From Conexibacter sp. CPCC 206217 (GTDB lineage: Bacteria > Actinomycetota > Thermoleophilia > Solirubrobacterales > Solirubrobacteraceae): 64,000 bases of DNA. The translations under genes were made by a program, and so were the position numbers. The DNA is taken from positions 124,001 to 188,000 of the forward strand of contig NZ_JAUTDO010000002.1 of assembly GCF_030646165.1 (NCBI RefSeq), given 5' to 3'. Shown here piece by piece: positions 47,899-55,173 of the stretch. The notes beneath the pieces are model-generated. The model did not search any database, was not told where the DNA came from, and saw nothing but the letters and a program-made list of their open reading frames with translations. Numbering within the stretch: position 1 is the first letter of the stretch; each line of letters opens with the position of its first letter.

Positions 47899-49803
47899 AT
47901 GCCCGGGCGACCGACGGACCTCCTCTCGCAGGCGCTCGCGGCGCTGGAGCGCGCCGAGGCGCCCGCGCAGGCCGGCGCCTGGATCACGCTCGCGACGCCT
48001 GATCAGCTGCGCGCCCGCGTGGCAGAGCTGACTGCGGCCGCCGCGCGCGGCTCTGTCGCCCCAGCGGGCTCGGCCGCCCTGGCCGGCTCGGTCGCCCCAG
48101 CCACCCCGGCCGATCTGCCGCTGCTGGGCGTGACGTTCGGCGTCAAGGACAACATCGACGTCGCCGGCTGGACGACGACGGCGGCCTGCCCGGACTACGC
48201 ATACCTCGCCGCGCGTACGGCGCCGGCGGTGCAGCGGATGCTCGACGCGGGCGCGATCCTGATCGGCAAGACGAACCTCGACCAGTTCGCGACCGGCCTC
48301 GTCGGCACCCGCTCCCCGTACGGAACGCCGCGCAACGTGATCGATCCCCGGCTGGTCCCGGGCGGCTCCAGCTCCGGCTCGGGAATCGCGGTCGCTGGCG
48401 GCGCGGTCGACGTCGCGCTCGGCACCGACACGGCCGGCTCCGGCCGCGTACCGGCCGCGCTGAACGGCATCGTCGGCCTGAAGCCGACCGCCGGCCTCGT
48501 CTCCACCAGCGGCGTCGTCCCCGCCTGCCGCTCGCTCGACTGCGTCTCCGTCTTCGCGCGCGACGTGCGCGACGCCGCGCGGGTGCTGGCGGTGATCGAA
48601 GGCTTCGACGCGGAGGATCCGTTCAGTCGGGAGGGACCGGTTGAAGCCTTCGGCTCTGTCGATCATCCGCGCGTCGGCGTCCCCGGTCTCACACCCGACG
48701 CATTCGCCGGCGACCGCGAGGCGCAGGCCGCGTTCGACGCCGCGTGCGACCTGCTCGCCGCGCGCGGCGCGATCCTGGTTCCGGTCGACGCCGCGCCGTT
48801 CCTGCGCGCCGGTGAGCTGCTCTACGACGGCCCGTGGGTCGCGGAGCGGGCCGCGGGCGTCGGCGCGTTCGTGCGCGAGCAGTCGGACGCCGTGCTGCCG
48901 GTGACGCGCGAACTGATCCTGCGCGGCTTCGGCCCGAGCGCGGTCGCGGCCTTCGAGGGCCGTTACGAACTGGAGCGGCTGCGCGCGCGCACGCGTGCGA
49001 CGTTCGCCGCGAACTGGCTCGACGCGATCGCCCTCCCGACGATCCCGACGCTCGTGACGCTGGAGCAGGACGCCGCCGACCCGATCGGCCGCAACGCCCT
49101 GCTCGGCCGCTTCACCCACTGCGGCAACCTGCTCGACCTCTCCGCGCTCGCCCTCCCCGCCCCGGCACGTGCCGACGGCGGCCCGTCGAGCCTGATGCTG
49201 CTCGGCGAGGCGTTCTCAGATCGGGTGCTGCTGGGGATCGGCTCTCGCTTCGCGGGCGAGCAGCCACGGCCCGCCGACATGTCCGCGGCTCCGACTGCGG
49301 CCATCTCGGACACAGCCGCGCAGGCCGCGGCCGAGACCGCTTCGGCGCCGTCAGCAGCGGCTTCGCACACCGCCACCACAATCGAACTGCTCGTCGTCGG
49401 CGCGCACATGTCCGGCATGCCGCTGGAGCCGCAGCTGCGCGACCTCGGCGGCCGCCCGCTCGGCGCGGCCCGGACAGCTGCCGGCTACCGCATGCTCGCG
49501 CTCGCTCATCTCACGCCGCCGCGCCCGGGCCTGGTCGCCGACCCGTCCGGTGCGGGCGGCCTCGCCGGCGAGCTGTGGGCGCTGCCGCCAGCCGGCCTCG
49601 GCCGCCTGCTGACGCTGCTCGCGTTCCCGCTCTCGCTCGGCCCCGTCGAACTCGACGACGGTCGCCTCGTCACCGGCTTCCTCTGCTCCCCCCACGCCCT
49701 CCCCGACGCGCCGGACATCACGGCCCATGGGGGCTGGCGGGCGTATCTGCCCAATGCCGTCGGACTTGACCGGCATGCGAGCTCACTAGATTCTACGTCT
49801 TGA
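47899..49803 (+). CDS. atzF: allophanate hydrolase (AtzF-like amidase)
   Basis: 634 residues. Amidase-signature domain with catalytic Lys83 (GVKDNID), cis-Ser S157 (GGSSSGSG) and nucleophile S181 (GTDTAGSGR), followed by the smaller C-terminal domain (about 490-625) found in full-length allophanate hydrolases. It converts allophanate to ammonia and CO2. A low-complexity Ala/Ser/Thr stretch (about 455-490) separates the domains. Urea carboxylase, the usual partner, is not in the window. The 3' end overlaps the convergent carbamoyltransferase gene by 11 bases. Confidence 0.9.
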   Translation: MPGRPTDLLSQALAALERAEAPAQAGAWITLATPDQLRARVAELTAAAARGSVAPAGSAALAGSVAPATPADLPLLGVTFGVKDNIDVAGWTTTAACPDYAYLAARTAPAVQRMLDAGAILIGKTNLDQFATGLVGTRSPYGTPRNVIDPRLVPGGSSSGSGIAVAGGAVDVALGTDTAGSGRVPAALNGIVGLKPTAGLVSTSGVVPACRSLDCVSVFARDVRDAARVLAVIEGFDAEDPFSREGPVEAFGSVDHPRVGVPGLTPDAFAGDREAQAAFDAACDLLAARGAILVPVDAAPFLRAGELLYDGPWVAERAAGVGAFVREQSDAVLPVTRELILRGFGPSAVAAFEGRYELERLRARTRATFAANWLDAIALPTIPTLVTLEQDAADPIGRNALLGRFTHCGNLLDLSALALPAPARADGGPSSLMLLGEAFSDRVLLGIGSRFAGEQPRPADMSAAPTAAISDTAAQAAAETASAPSAAASHTATTIELLVVGAHMSGMPLEPQLRDLGGRPLGAARTAAGYRMLALAHLTPPRPGLVADPSGAGGLAGELWALPPAGLGRLLTLLAFPLSLGPVELDDGRLVTGFLCSPHALPDAPDITAHGGWRAYLPNAVGLDRHASSLDSTS

Positions 49804-51430
49804 GCACCACGCGATCGTCAAGCACCAGCAAGTCGATCTCCATCTCGATGAAGTCCGCGAGGGCATCATCCGGCGTCTCGACAAGCGGCTCATTCCTGCG
49901 ATTAAACGATGTGTTCAACAACAGCGGGATGCCAGTCCGTCCCAGGTATCTGCACAGAATCTCGTAGCAAAACGGCTCCTGCGCGCGATTGACTGTCTGA
50001 ACCCGCGCCGATCCGTCGACATGTACGCCTGACGGTATCGCCGGTTGCATCTCACCGCGGACCGGGACGGCCCTCGCCATGTATGGACTCGGTTTATCGA
50101 GCATAAAATAGCGAGCTGCATGTTCTTCCATCACGATCGGTGCGATCGGCCTGTACCACTCACGGTCTTTCACGCGTGAGTTCAGGTGCGCTCTCATCCA
50201 TTCGAACCGCGCATCCGCGATGATGCTTCGATGGCCGAGCGCTCGGGGCCCGATCTCCGATTGTCCCTGCCAGAGGGCGACGACTCTCCCTGCCTCGAGC
50301 GCGTCCACAATGGTCTCGACGAGGATCGGGACTATCAGTCGCTCGTGACGGACCTGCCCGGCATGGCGCCCCAATGCTCTGTCGATCTCTGCCGGTTGAT
50401 ATCTCGGACCGAGGTAAGGACTGAGGGCGCGGCGTCTCGCCCCTCCCCCCTCCTGTGCAATCCGCAGGAGGAGCTTCCCGAGCGCCTGCCCATCGTCCGC
50501 CGGCACCGGCCCTATATGCACATCCTCGAATATCCCGGTAGATGCGATTCGCTGGTTGGCGACGCAGTTGAGCGCAACGCCGCCTGAGAGACACAATCGC
50601 GACGCACCGGTGAGCTTCTGCGCACGACACGCGAGCCCGCAGATCATCTCCTCGAGCAGCACCTGCCCTGCGAACGCGGTGTCCATGTCAATCTGGGAAA
50701 CCGGAGCATCAGCAGGGCGCAGGGGCTGACCCCGAATCTTGATCACCTCTTCCCACAAATCACAGACGTCGTCCGGCTGAGGCGGCCATTCGAAGTACTC
50801 CGGACCGAACGTGTGCCCGAGGACAGCCAGCACGAACGCGGGGTCGATCACATAGGTGCCATCGTCGGCGGCGTACACCCGTTCGCGTAACCACTCCAAG
50901 AAGTCAGAGGGGCGACCATACGCGGCCAGAGCCATCGTCTTGCCCTCGTCGTAGAGCCCCTTCATCCCTGCCAGCGCACCAATCGATGAGTAGAAGTGTC
51001 CCAGCGACTGCCCTGCGAACGTCTCGCTTGTCGGGTGGTGTTCCTCGATGAAGGCGACCGCCCCGCCCGCACCGGCCCAGATGGATGTCGAACTCAGATG
51101 GCCATCTCGATGGCCTTGTCCATCCATCACAAGCACGGCTGTACTGTCCCACCCAGACGAGAAGTAGGCACTTGCCGCATGAAACAGGTGATGGTCCTGA
51201 TGTACAAGACCATTTGCCGCGTCCACGAAGTGGTCCCCAGCACCTCCGAGCGACGATGCGTAAAGCGGGTTCTGCGCAATCCAGTCATACGCGAGGCGAG
51301 AGTTCCAACTGTGCTTGTACCGATCCCCGACTCGTTCGGCAGCAAGAGCGACAATTTCTCCTGCCAAAGTTCGCAACGCGACGCCTCCGTCGTGCCATGT
51401 CGAGGCATGCCCTTCCACGATTGCCCCCAA
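49793..51430 (-). CDS. carbamoyltransferase (NodU/TobZ/HypF-like family)
   Basis: 545 residues. Family segments HHLFHAASAYFSSGWDSTAVLVMDGQG (N-terminal half), LSGGVALNCVANQRI, VPADDGQALG, GRSIGPRALG-like QSEIGPRALGHRSI, and C-terminal LLNTSFNRRNEPLVETPDDAL. These enzymes transfer a carbamoyl group from carbamoyl phosphate to hydroxyls of sugars, Nod factors or antibiotics. The start is uncertain: TTG at 51430 (AGGGG upstream) or GTG at 51418. It overlaps nothing upstream but lies 25 bases after the nitrilase stop. Base composition is clearly less GC-rich than its surroundings, suggesting horizontal acquisition. Confidence 0.85.
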   Translation of the reverse strand: MGAIVEGHASTWHDGGVALRTLAGEIVALAAERVGDRYKHSWNSRLAYDWIAQNPLYASSLGGAGDHFVDAANGLVHQDHHLFHAASAYFSSGWDSTAVLVMDGQGHRDGHLSSTSIWAGAGGAVAFIEEHHPTSETFAGQSLGHFYSSIGALAGMKGLYDEGKTMALAAYGRPSDFLEWLRERVYAADDGTYVIDPAFVLAVLGHTFGPEYFEWPPQPDDVCDLWEEVIKIRGQPLRPADAPVSQIDMDTAFAGQVLLEEMICGLACRAQKLTGASRLCLSGGVALNCVANQRIASTGIFEDVHIGPVPADDGQALGKLLLRIAQEGGGARRRALSPYLGPRYQPAEIDRALGRHAGQVRHERLIVPILVETIVDALEAGRVVALWQGQSEIGPRALGHRSIIADARFEWMRAHLNSRVKDREWYRPIAPIVMEEHAARYFMLDKPSPYMARAVPVRGEMQPAIPSGVHVDGSARVQTVNRAQEPFCYEILCRYLGRTGIPLLLNTSFNRRNEPLVETPDDALADFIEMEIDLLVLDDRVVLKT

Positions 51431-51455
51431 CCCCTGCCCCTCGTTTCCTCGTTTG

Positions 51456-52304
51456 TCAGCGGATTCGCTTGCGCAGCCTAGAAATCACGTCAAGATCCGA
51501 TTGCTTGATCTGGATTGTAGTCAGCGCTTCGGCGTTGCTGTCAAGCACCGTGCTGGAACCATCTGGAAAGAAGATACCGCTCTGCCCCAGGTACTGCGTG
51601 TGGTCGGTCGGTTCAGATCCACTGCGATTACAGAACACGCTGACCGCTTGGTTCTCCAGTGCTCGCGCCTTATGGATCGCAGGCAGGAAGTCGACACTGA
51701 CTGTCGATGGCCCCAAGATGAACTGCGCCCCGTCGCGCGCAGCCGAGTGCACCGGCTCAGGATCGATGATGTCCATGCAGATCTGCACGCTGCATTTCAG
51801 TCCTTGAAGCTCAATGAGATTGTGAGCATCGACACCAACGTGAAACTTGTCGTTCTCCCATTGAAAAAGTTTGACCTTGTCGTACACGGTCGAGAAACAC
51901 CCGCCGTCGATCAGAACCGCACTGTTGTGTGTCTCCCTTTCGTTCCGAATCGGAAGACTCCCCACCAAGCTAAGTCGGTTCCGCCGTGACAGGTCGCAGA
52001 GAGGACCGAGAAACCGCTCCAACTCTTGCTCGGTTCGAAAGAAAAGCGGATGGTTGCTGTAGCTGCCGAGAAACAGCTCCGGTAACACGATCAGGGCGTC
52101 GCTCACGCCGGCCAGCGACTGGACGATGAACTTGAGGTTCTGCGCCGGTTTCCGTGTCTGCGGAGCGAACTGCAACAAACCGAGCGTGATCGAGCCGCTC
52201 CGACGCGGCGCAGGCCCAGATGACCGATGGTCCCCTCTCCCCGCCGGCCGCGACAGCGCCCCATTGGCCATCGCGTCGTGATATCCCGACGCTACTTTGT
52301 GCAT
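51456..52304 (-). CDS. nitrilase-superfamily carbon-nitrogen hydrolase
   Basis: About 282 residues from the ATG at 52304 (ATG at 52271 also possible). Catalytic triad E76 (LPELFLG), K143 (YDKVKLF) and C176 (VQICMDI). The family hydrolyses amides or nitriles, including omega-amidases and carbamoylases; the substrate here is unknown. The first ~38 residues are unlike the family. It is AT-richer than the flanks: the 60 bases 51481-51540 contain 30 G/C by hand count. It is followed 25 bases later by the carbamoyltransferase gene, so the two likely form one unit. Confidence 0.8.
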   Translation of the reverse strand: MHKVASGYHDAMANGALSRPAGRGDHRSSGPAPRRSGSITLGLLQFAPQTRKPAQNLKFIVQSLAGVSDALIVLPELFLGSYSNHPLFFRTEQELERFLGPLCDLSRRNRLSLVGSLPIRNERETHNSAVLIDGGCFSTVYDKVKLFQWENDKFHVGVDAHNLIELQGLKCSVQICMDIIDPEPVHSAARDGAQFILGPSTVSVDFLPAIHKARALENQAVSVFCNRSGSEPTDHTQYLGQSGIFFPDGSSTVLDSNAEALTTIQIKQSDLDVISRLRKRIR

Positions 52305-52473
52305 ATAGCTACTAGGTACCCTGTCGAGAGCCGTTCCAACGCCAAGTCCGGCGCTAGCACCGGGCCTGAGAAGCGTACTCGTGCTCCCGCCTGCTGCGTG
52401 CCGCACCATCAGCCGACGGCCGCTGTTTCCGGACTTTCTCATCCGAGTCCGCGGTCCGAGCAGCATTACAGTA

Positions 52474-52562
52474 CGGAGAGGGAGGGATTCGAACCCTCGG
52501 ACGAAGTTACCCCCGTCACACGATTTCCAGTCGTGCCCGTTCAGCCGCTCCGGCACCTCTCC
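52474..52562 (-). tRNA. tRNA-Ser (anticodon GGA)
   Basis: 89 nt, with a long variable arm as expected for serine. Acceptor GGAGAGG/CCTCTCC, anticodon loop CTGGAAA within CACGA/TCGTG, T arm around GGTTCGAATCC, discriminator G. Its 3' end points at the AT-richer nitrilase/carbamoyltransferase pair, a common integration layout. Confidence 0.96.
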
Positions 52563-52638
52563 AGGCAAGTCGTACGGCGACGGTGAAGGGTACAGGGACG
52601 TCGCCGGCGGTGTGGCCCCGGTCAGCGGGGACCGGGGA

Positions 52639-53838
52639 TCACAGCTGCCAGGCGCCGCCGCGCAGAACCGGGACGCGCTCGCCGGCGGCGGTGACGCCCG
52701 TCACGTCGACGTCGTCGCCGCCGATCATGAAGTCGATGTGGATCAGGCTGTTGTTGACGCGCACGACGTCGGGCTCGTCGACGGCGAAGTCGAAACCGCG
52801 GCCGAGCGCGATGTGGCTGGCGGCGTTCTCGTCCAGCAGCGTGTCGTAGAAGACCGTCCCGAGCGGGCCGATGCGACCGTCGCGGTCGACCAGCGCCAGC
52901 TCGCCCAGGCGCGTGCCGCCGTCGTCGTGGGAGGTCATCTCGCGCAGCGTCTCGGCGCCCTGCTCGGCGTCGATCTCGACCGCGCGGCCGCCCTCGAAGC
53001 GCACGGTCAGCCCGCGCACCGTCGCGCCGCCGATCAGCAGCGGCTTGGTCGAGCGCACGACCCCGTCCGCACGCAGCGGGTCCGGCGTCGTGAAGACCTC
53101 TTCGGACGGCAGATTGGGCGCGTGAGGGATCCCGTCGACGGTCTCGAACGCGGCGCTGATCCATCTGCTGCTGGGCAGCAGGCCGATCGTCAGGTCCGTC
53201 CCCGGTCCCTCGAAGTGGATCGCGTCGAAGCGCGCCGCCGTGAGCCGCTCGGTGACGCCGACGAGCGTCGCCATCCGCTCCCTCCAGGCGACGACCGGGT
53301 CGTCCTCGTCGAGGCGGCAGACGTGGACGATCTCCTCCCACAGCTTCGCCAGCGCCGCCTCCGGCTCCAACTGCGGGTGCACCAGCGCGGCCCAGCCGGG
53401 CGTCGGGCAGGGGCCGATCGTCCAATTGGTCGTGCGGTCGTTGACGACCTTGCCGGCCTCGCGCAGCGCCTGCGACTTGTCTCTGCCGACGCGCGCGGGG
53501 TCGAGGTCCTCCAGCAGGCCGGGCTCGACCGGGCCGGTCAGCGCGATCCGCGCGGCGCGCGCGTCGCCGAGTCTGAGGATCCGCTCGCCGAACCACGACG
53601 GGACCGTCTCCAGCGCCTCGTCGCTGCCGAACTCGAGCCGCGCGCGGCGCACGTGCATGTCGGCGTAGGTGACCTCGACGTAGGTCGCGCCGTGTCTGTA
53701 GGCGCTCGCCGCGACGGCGCGCGTCAACGGCTCCTTGCCGATCTCGGAGCTGACCGCGACCAGCTGGCCCGGCTGCACGTTCGCGCCGAAGCCGACGAGC
53801 AGGTCGGCGAGGCGCTGAAGCGTCGTTGCGTCGGACAT
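52639..53838 (-). CDS. M29-family metallo-aminopeptidase (AmpS/PepS-like)
   Basis: 399 residues. The N-terminal domain (QRLADLLVGFGANVQPGQLVAVSS) and the C-terminal metal-binding region with LPSEEVFT, LGELALVD, NAASHIALG and IHIDFMIGGDDVDVTG carry the Glu, His and Asp ligands of thermophilic aminopeptidases of family M29. Likely releases N-terminal residues from peptides in the cytosol. GGAGGT nine bases before the ATG is a good ribosome-binding site. Confidence 0.92.
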   Translation of the reverse strand: MSDATTLQRLADLLVGFGANVQPGQLVAVSSEIGKEPLTRAVAASAYRHGATYVEVTYADMHVRRARLEFGSDEALETVPSWFGERILRLGDARAARIALTGPVEPGLLEDLDPARVGRDKSQALREAGKVVNDRTTNWTIGPCPTPGWAALVHPQLEPEAALAKLWEEIVHVCRLDEDDPVVAWRERMATLVGVTERLTAARFDAIHFEGPGTDLTIGLLPSSRWISAAFETVDGIPHAPNLPSEEVFTTPDPLRADGVVRSTKPLLIGGATVRGLTVRFEGGRAVEIDAEQGAETLREMTSHDDGGTRLGELALVDRDGRIGPLGTVFYDTLLDENAASHIALGRGFDFAVDEPDVVRVNNSLIHIDFMIGGDDVDVTGVTAAGERVPVLRGGAWQL

Positions 53839-53859
53839 CGGCGAACTACCTCCGGACGG

Positions 53860-54162
53860 CTATCTGGACTCGGGCACGTCGCAGCCGGCGGCGCTCACGA
53901 GATCTCTGACCTGCTGGGTGAGTCTCGGGTCTCTGTGGTCCTTGTCCTCTTTCGGGTAGTCGTCCTCGTTGGTGAGGAAGTCACTCGGGTAGAGGCCGCT
54001 GCAGAGGCGCGCCAGCTCGTGGTCGTCGTAGTCTCCGGCAGCTCTGATCAGCTGCACGCGCGCGTCGCGCTGCTCGGAGGTGAGTTCGGCTTCTGTGCCG
54101 TACGTGCAACCGCCGATCGCGAGCGTCGCGAGCAGTGCGAGAGGGAGGACGCGTCGAGCCAT
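53860..54162 (-). CDS. small lipoprotein of unknown function
   Basis: 100 residues. A short signal peptide with lipobox IGGC (C at about 19), followed by a charged mature part with two cysteines near the C-terminal half (LCSGLYPSDF and AAGCDV). The ATG at 54162 was chosen because TAGCGT lies eight bases upstream and the signal peptide then has normal length; the longer frame would add a non-secretory leader. I do not recognise the family. Confidence 0.65.
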   Translation of the reverse strand: MARRVLPLALLATLAIGGCTYGTEAELTSEQRDARVQLIRAAGDYDDHELARLCSGLYPSDFLTNEDDYPKEDKDHRDPRLTQQVRDLVSAAGCDVPESR

Positions 54163-54170
54163 CGCGGGGA

Positions 54171-54176
54171 ACGCTA
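54171..54176 (-). promoter_or_regulatory. TAGCGT -10-like hexamer of the lipoprotein gene
   Basis: TAGCGT on the minus strand ends eight bases before the ATG at 54162. It is divergent from the YceH gene's TAGTCT at 54223. Confidence 0.4.
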
Positions 54177-54222
54177 CCGATCCCGCGCGGTCGCGGCGCT
54201 CACGTGCGCCCCCGCGAGGCCT

Positions 54223-54228
54223 TAGTCT
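54223..54228 (+). promoter_or_regulatory. TAGTCT -10-like hexamer of the YceH gene
   Basis: TAGTCT ends seven bases before the ATG at 54236. Confidence 0.4.
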
Positions 54229-54235
54229 CCCGCGC

Positions 54236-55069
54236 ATGGATCCGGATGCCGTCGAGATCCGCGTGCTCGGCTGCCTCATCGAGAAGCAGCGGACCACGCC
54301 GGACGCCTATCCCCTCTCGCTCAACGCGCTGCGCCTCGCCTGCAACCAGTCGACCAACCGCGACCCCGTCGTGCAGTACGACGAAGGAGTCATCCGCGAC
54401 GCGCTGCAGCACCTCTATCGCCGCGGCTGGACGCGCCTGACGACCGGTCACGGCAGCCGCGCGGCGAAGTACCGCCACCTGCTGGACGAGACGCTCCATC
54501 TCAGAGGCAACGAGATCTCGGTCCTCGCGGTGCTGATGCTGCGCGGGCCGCAGACGCCCGGCGAGCTGAAGCAGCGGGCCGAGCGGATGCACCACTTCGA
54601 CGACCTCGGAGCCGTGCAGGCGACGCTCGAGCAGCTGATCGAGCGCGGCCACGTCGCGCGGCTGGAGCGGCGCCCGGGACAGAAGGAGGAGCGCTACATG
54701 CAGCTGCTCGGGGGCGATCAGGACGAGACGATCGCGACCGGGCCGGCAGCGGTGCGGCCGGTGGCGGCGGCGCCGGCGTCCGCCGCTGCGACGCACAGCG
54801 GTGCGCCCGTCCCCGCCGCGGCCGGCGCCGGCGCACCCGCTCCGCGACCGGCCGCGGCCCCGTCGATCCCGGTCCCCGACGCGGCCAGCCGGCTGATCAG
54901 ACTGGAACGCGAGGTCGCGGACCTGCTCGTCAGCGGCGATCGGCTCGCGCGGCTCGAGCGCGACGTCGCCGAACTGCGCGGCGGCGGCGAGCGGATCGCG
55001 CAGCTCGAACGCGAACTGGCCGAGCTGCGCGAGCAGCTGGCGACGTTGCGGGCGGCGCTGGGCGAGTAG
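54236..55069 (+). CDS. YceH-family (UPF0502/DUF480) protein with coiled-coil tail
   Basis: 277 residues. The N-terminal ~160 residues form two winged-helix-like repeats: VEIRVLGCLIEKQRTTPDAYPLSLNALRLACNQSTNRDPV and the second half NEISVLAVLMLRGPQTPGELKQR, both diagnostic of YceH. An Ala/Pro-rich stretch (about 165-215) links to a C-terminal coiled coil with repeated RLERDVAEL/QLERELAEL heptads that most YceH proteins do have in shorter form. The function is poorly known. It ends just before a hairpin. Confidence 0.88.
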   Translation: MDPDAVEIRVLGCLIEKQRTTPDAYPLSLNALRLACNQSTNRDPVVQYDEGVIRDALQHLYRRGWTRLTTGHGSRAAKYRHLLDETLHLRGNEISVLAVLMLRGPQTPGELKQRAERMHHFDDLGAVQATLEQLIERGHVARLERRPGQKEERYMQLLGGDQDETIATGPAAVRPVAAAPASAAATHSGAPVPAAAGAGAPAPRPAAAPSIPVPDAASRLIRLEREVADLLVSGDRLARLERDVAELRGGGERIAQLERELAELREQLATLRAALGE

Positions 55070-55081
55070 GCGCAGTCGTCT

Positions 55082-55100
55082 GCTGGTCGTGCAGACCAGC
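55082..55100 (+). terminator. hairpin after the YceH gene
   Basis: A 7-bp stem GCTGGTC/GACCAGC with a GTGCA loop, 12 bases after the stop at 55069. No T-run. Confidence 0.5.
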
Positions 55101-55161
55101 GATCGACCGCTGCTCACCGGGCGCGCCCGTGCGCCCACCGGCCCCGGGCCGACCCGATCGC

Positions 55162-55167
55162 TAGCCT
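55162..55167 (+). promoter_or_regulatory. TAGCCT -10-like hexamer of the PBP gene
   Basis: TAGCCT ends six bases before the GTG at 55174. Confidence 0.4.
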
Positions 55168-55173
55168 GCTGGC

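Noticed and set aside
52474..52562. Attachment-site duplicate of the tRNA-Ser 3' end at the far side of the AT-rich pair
   Set aside because: I looked near 49790-49810 for a copy of the tRNA 3' end and found none, and no integrase gene is present; so I did not annotate att sites.
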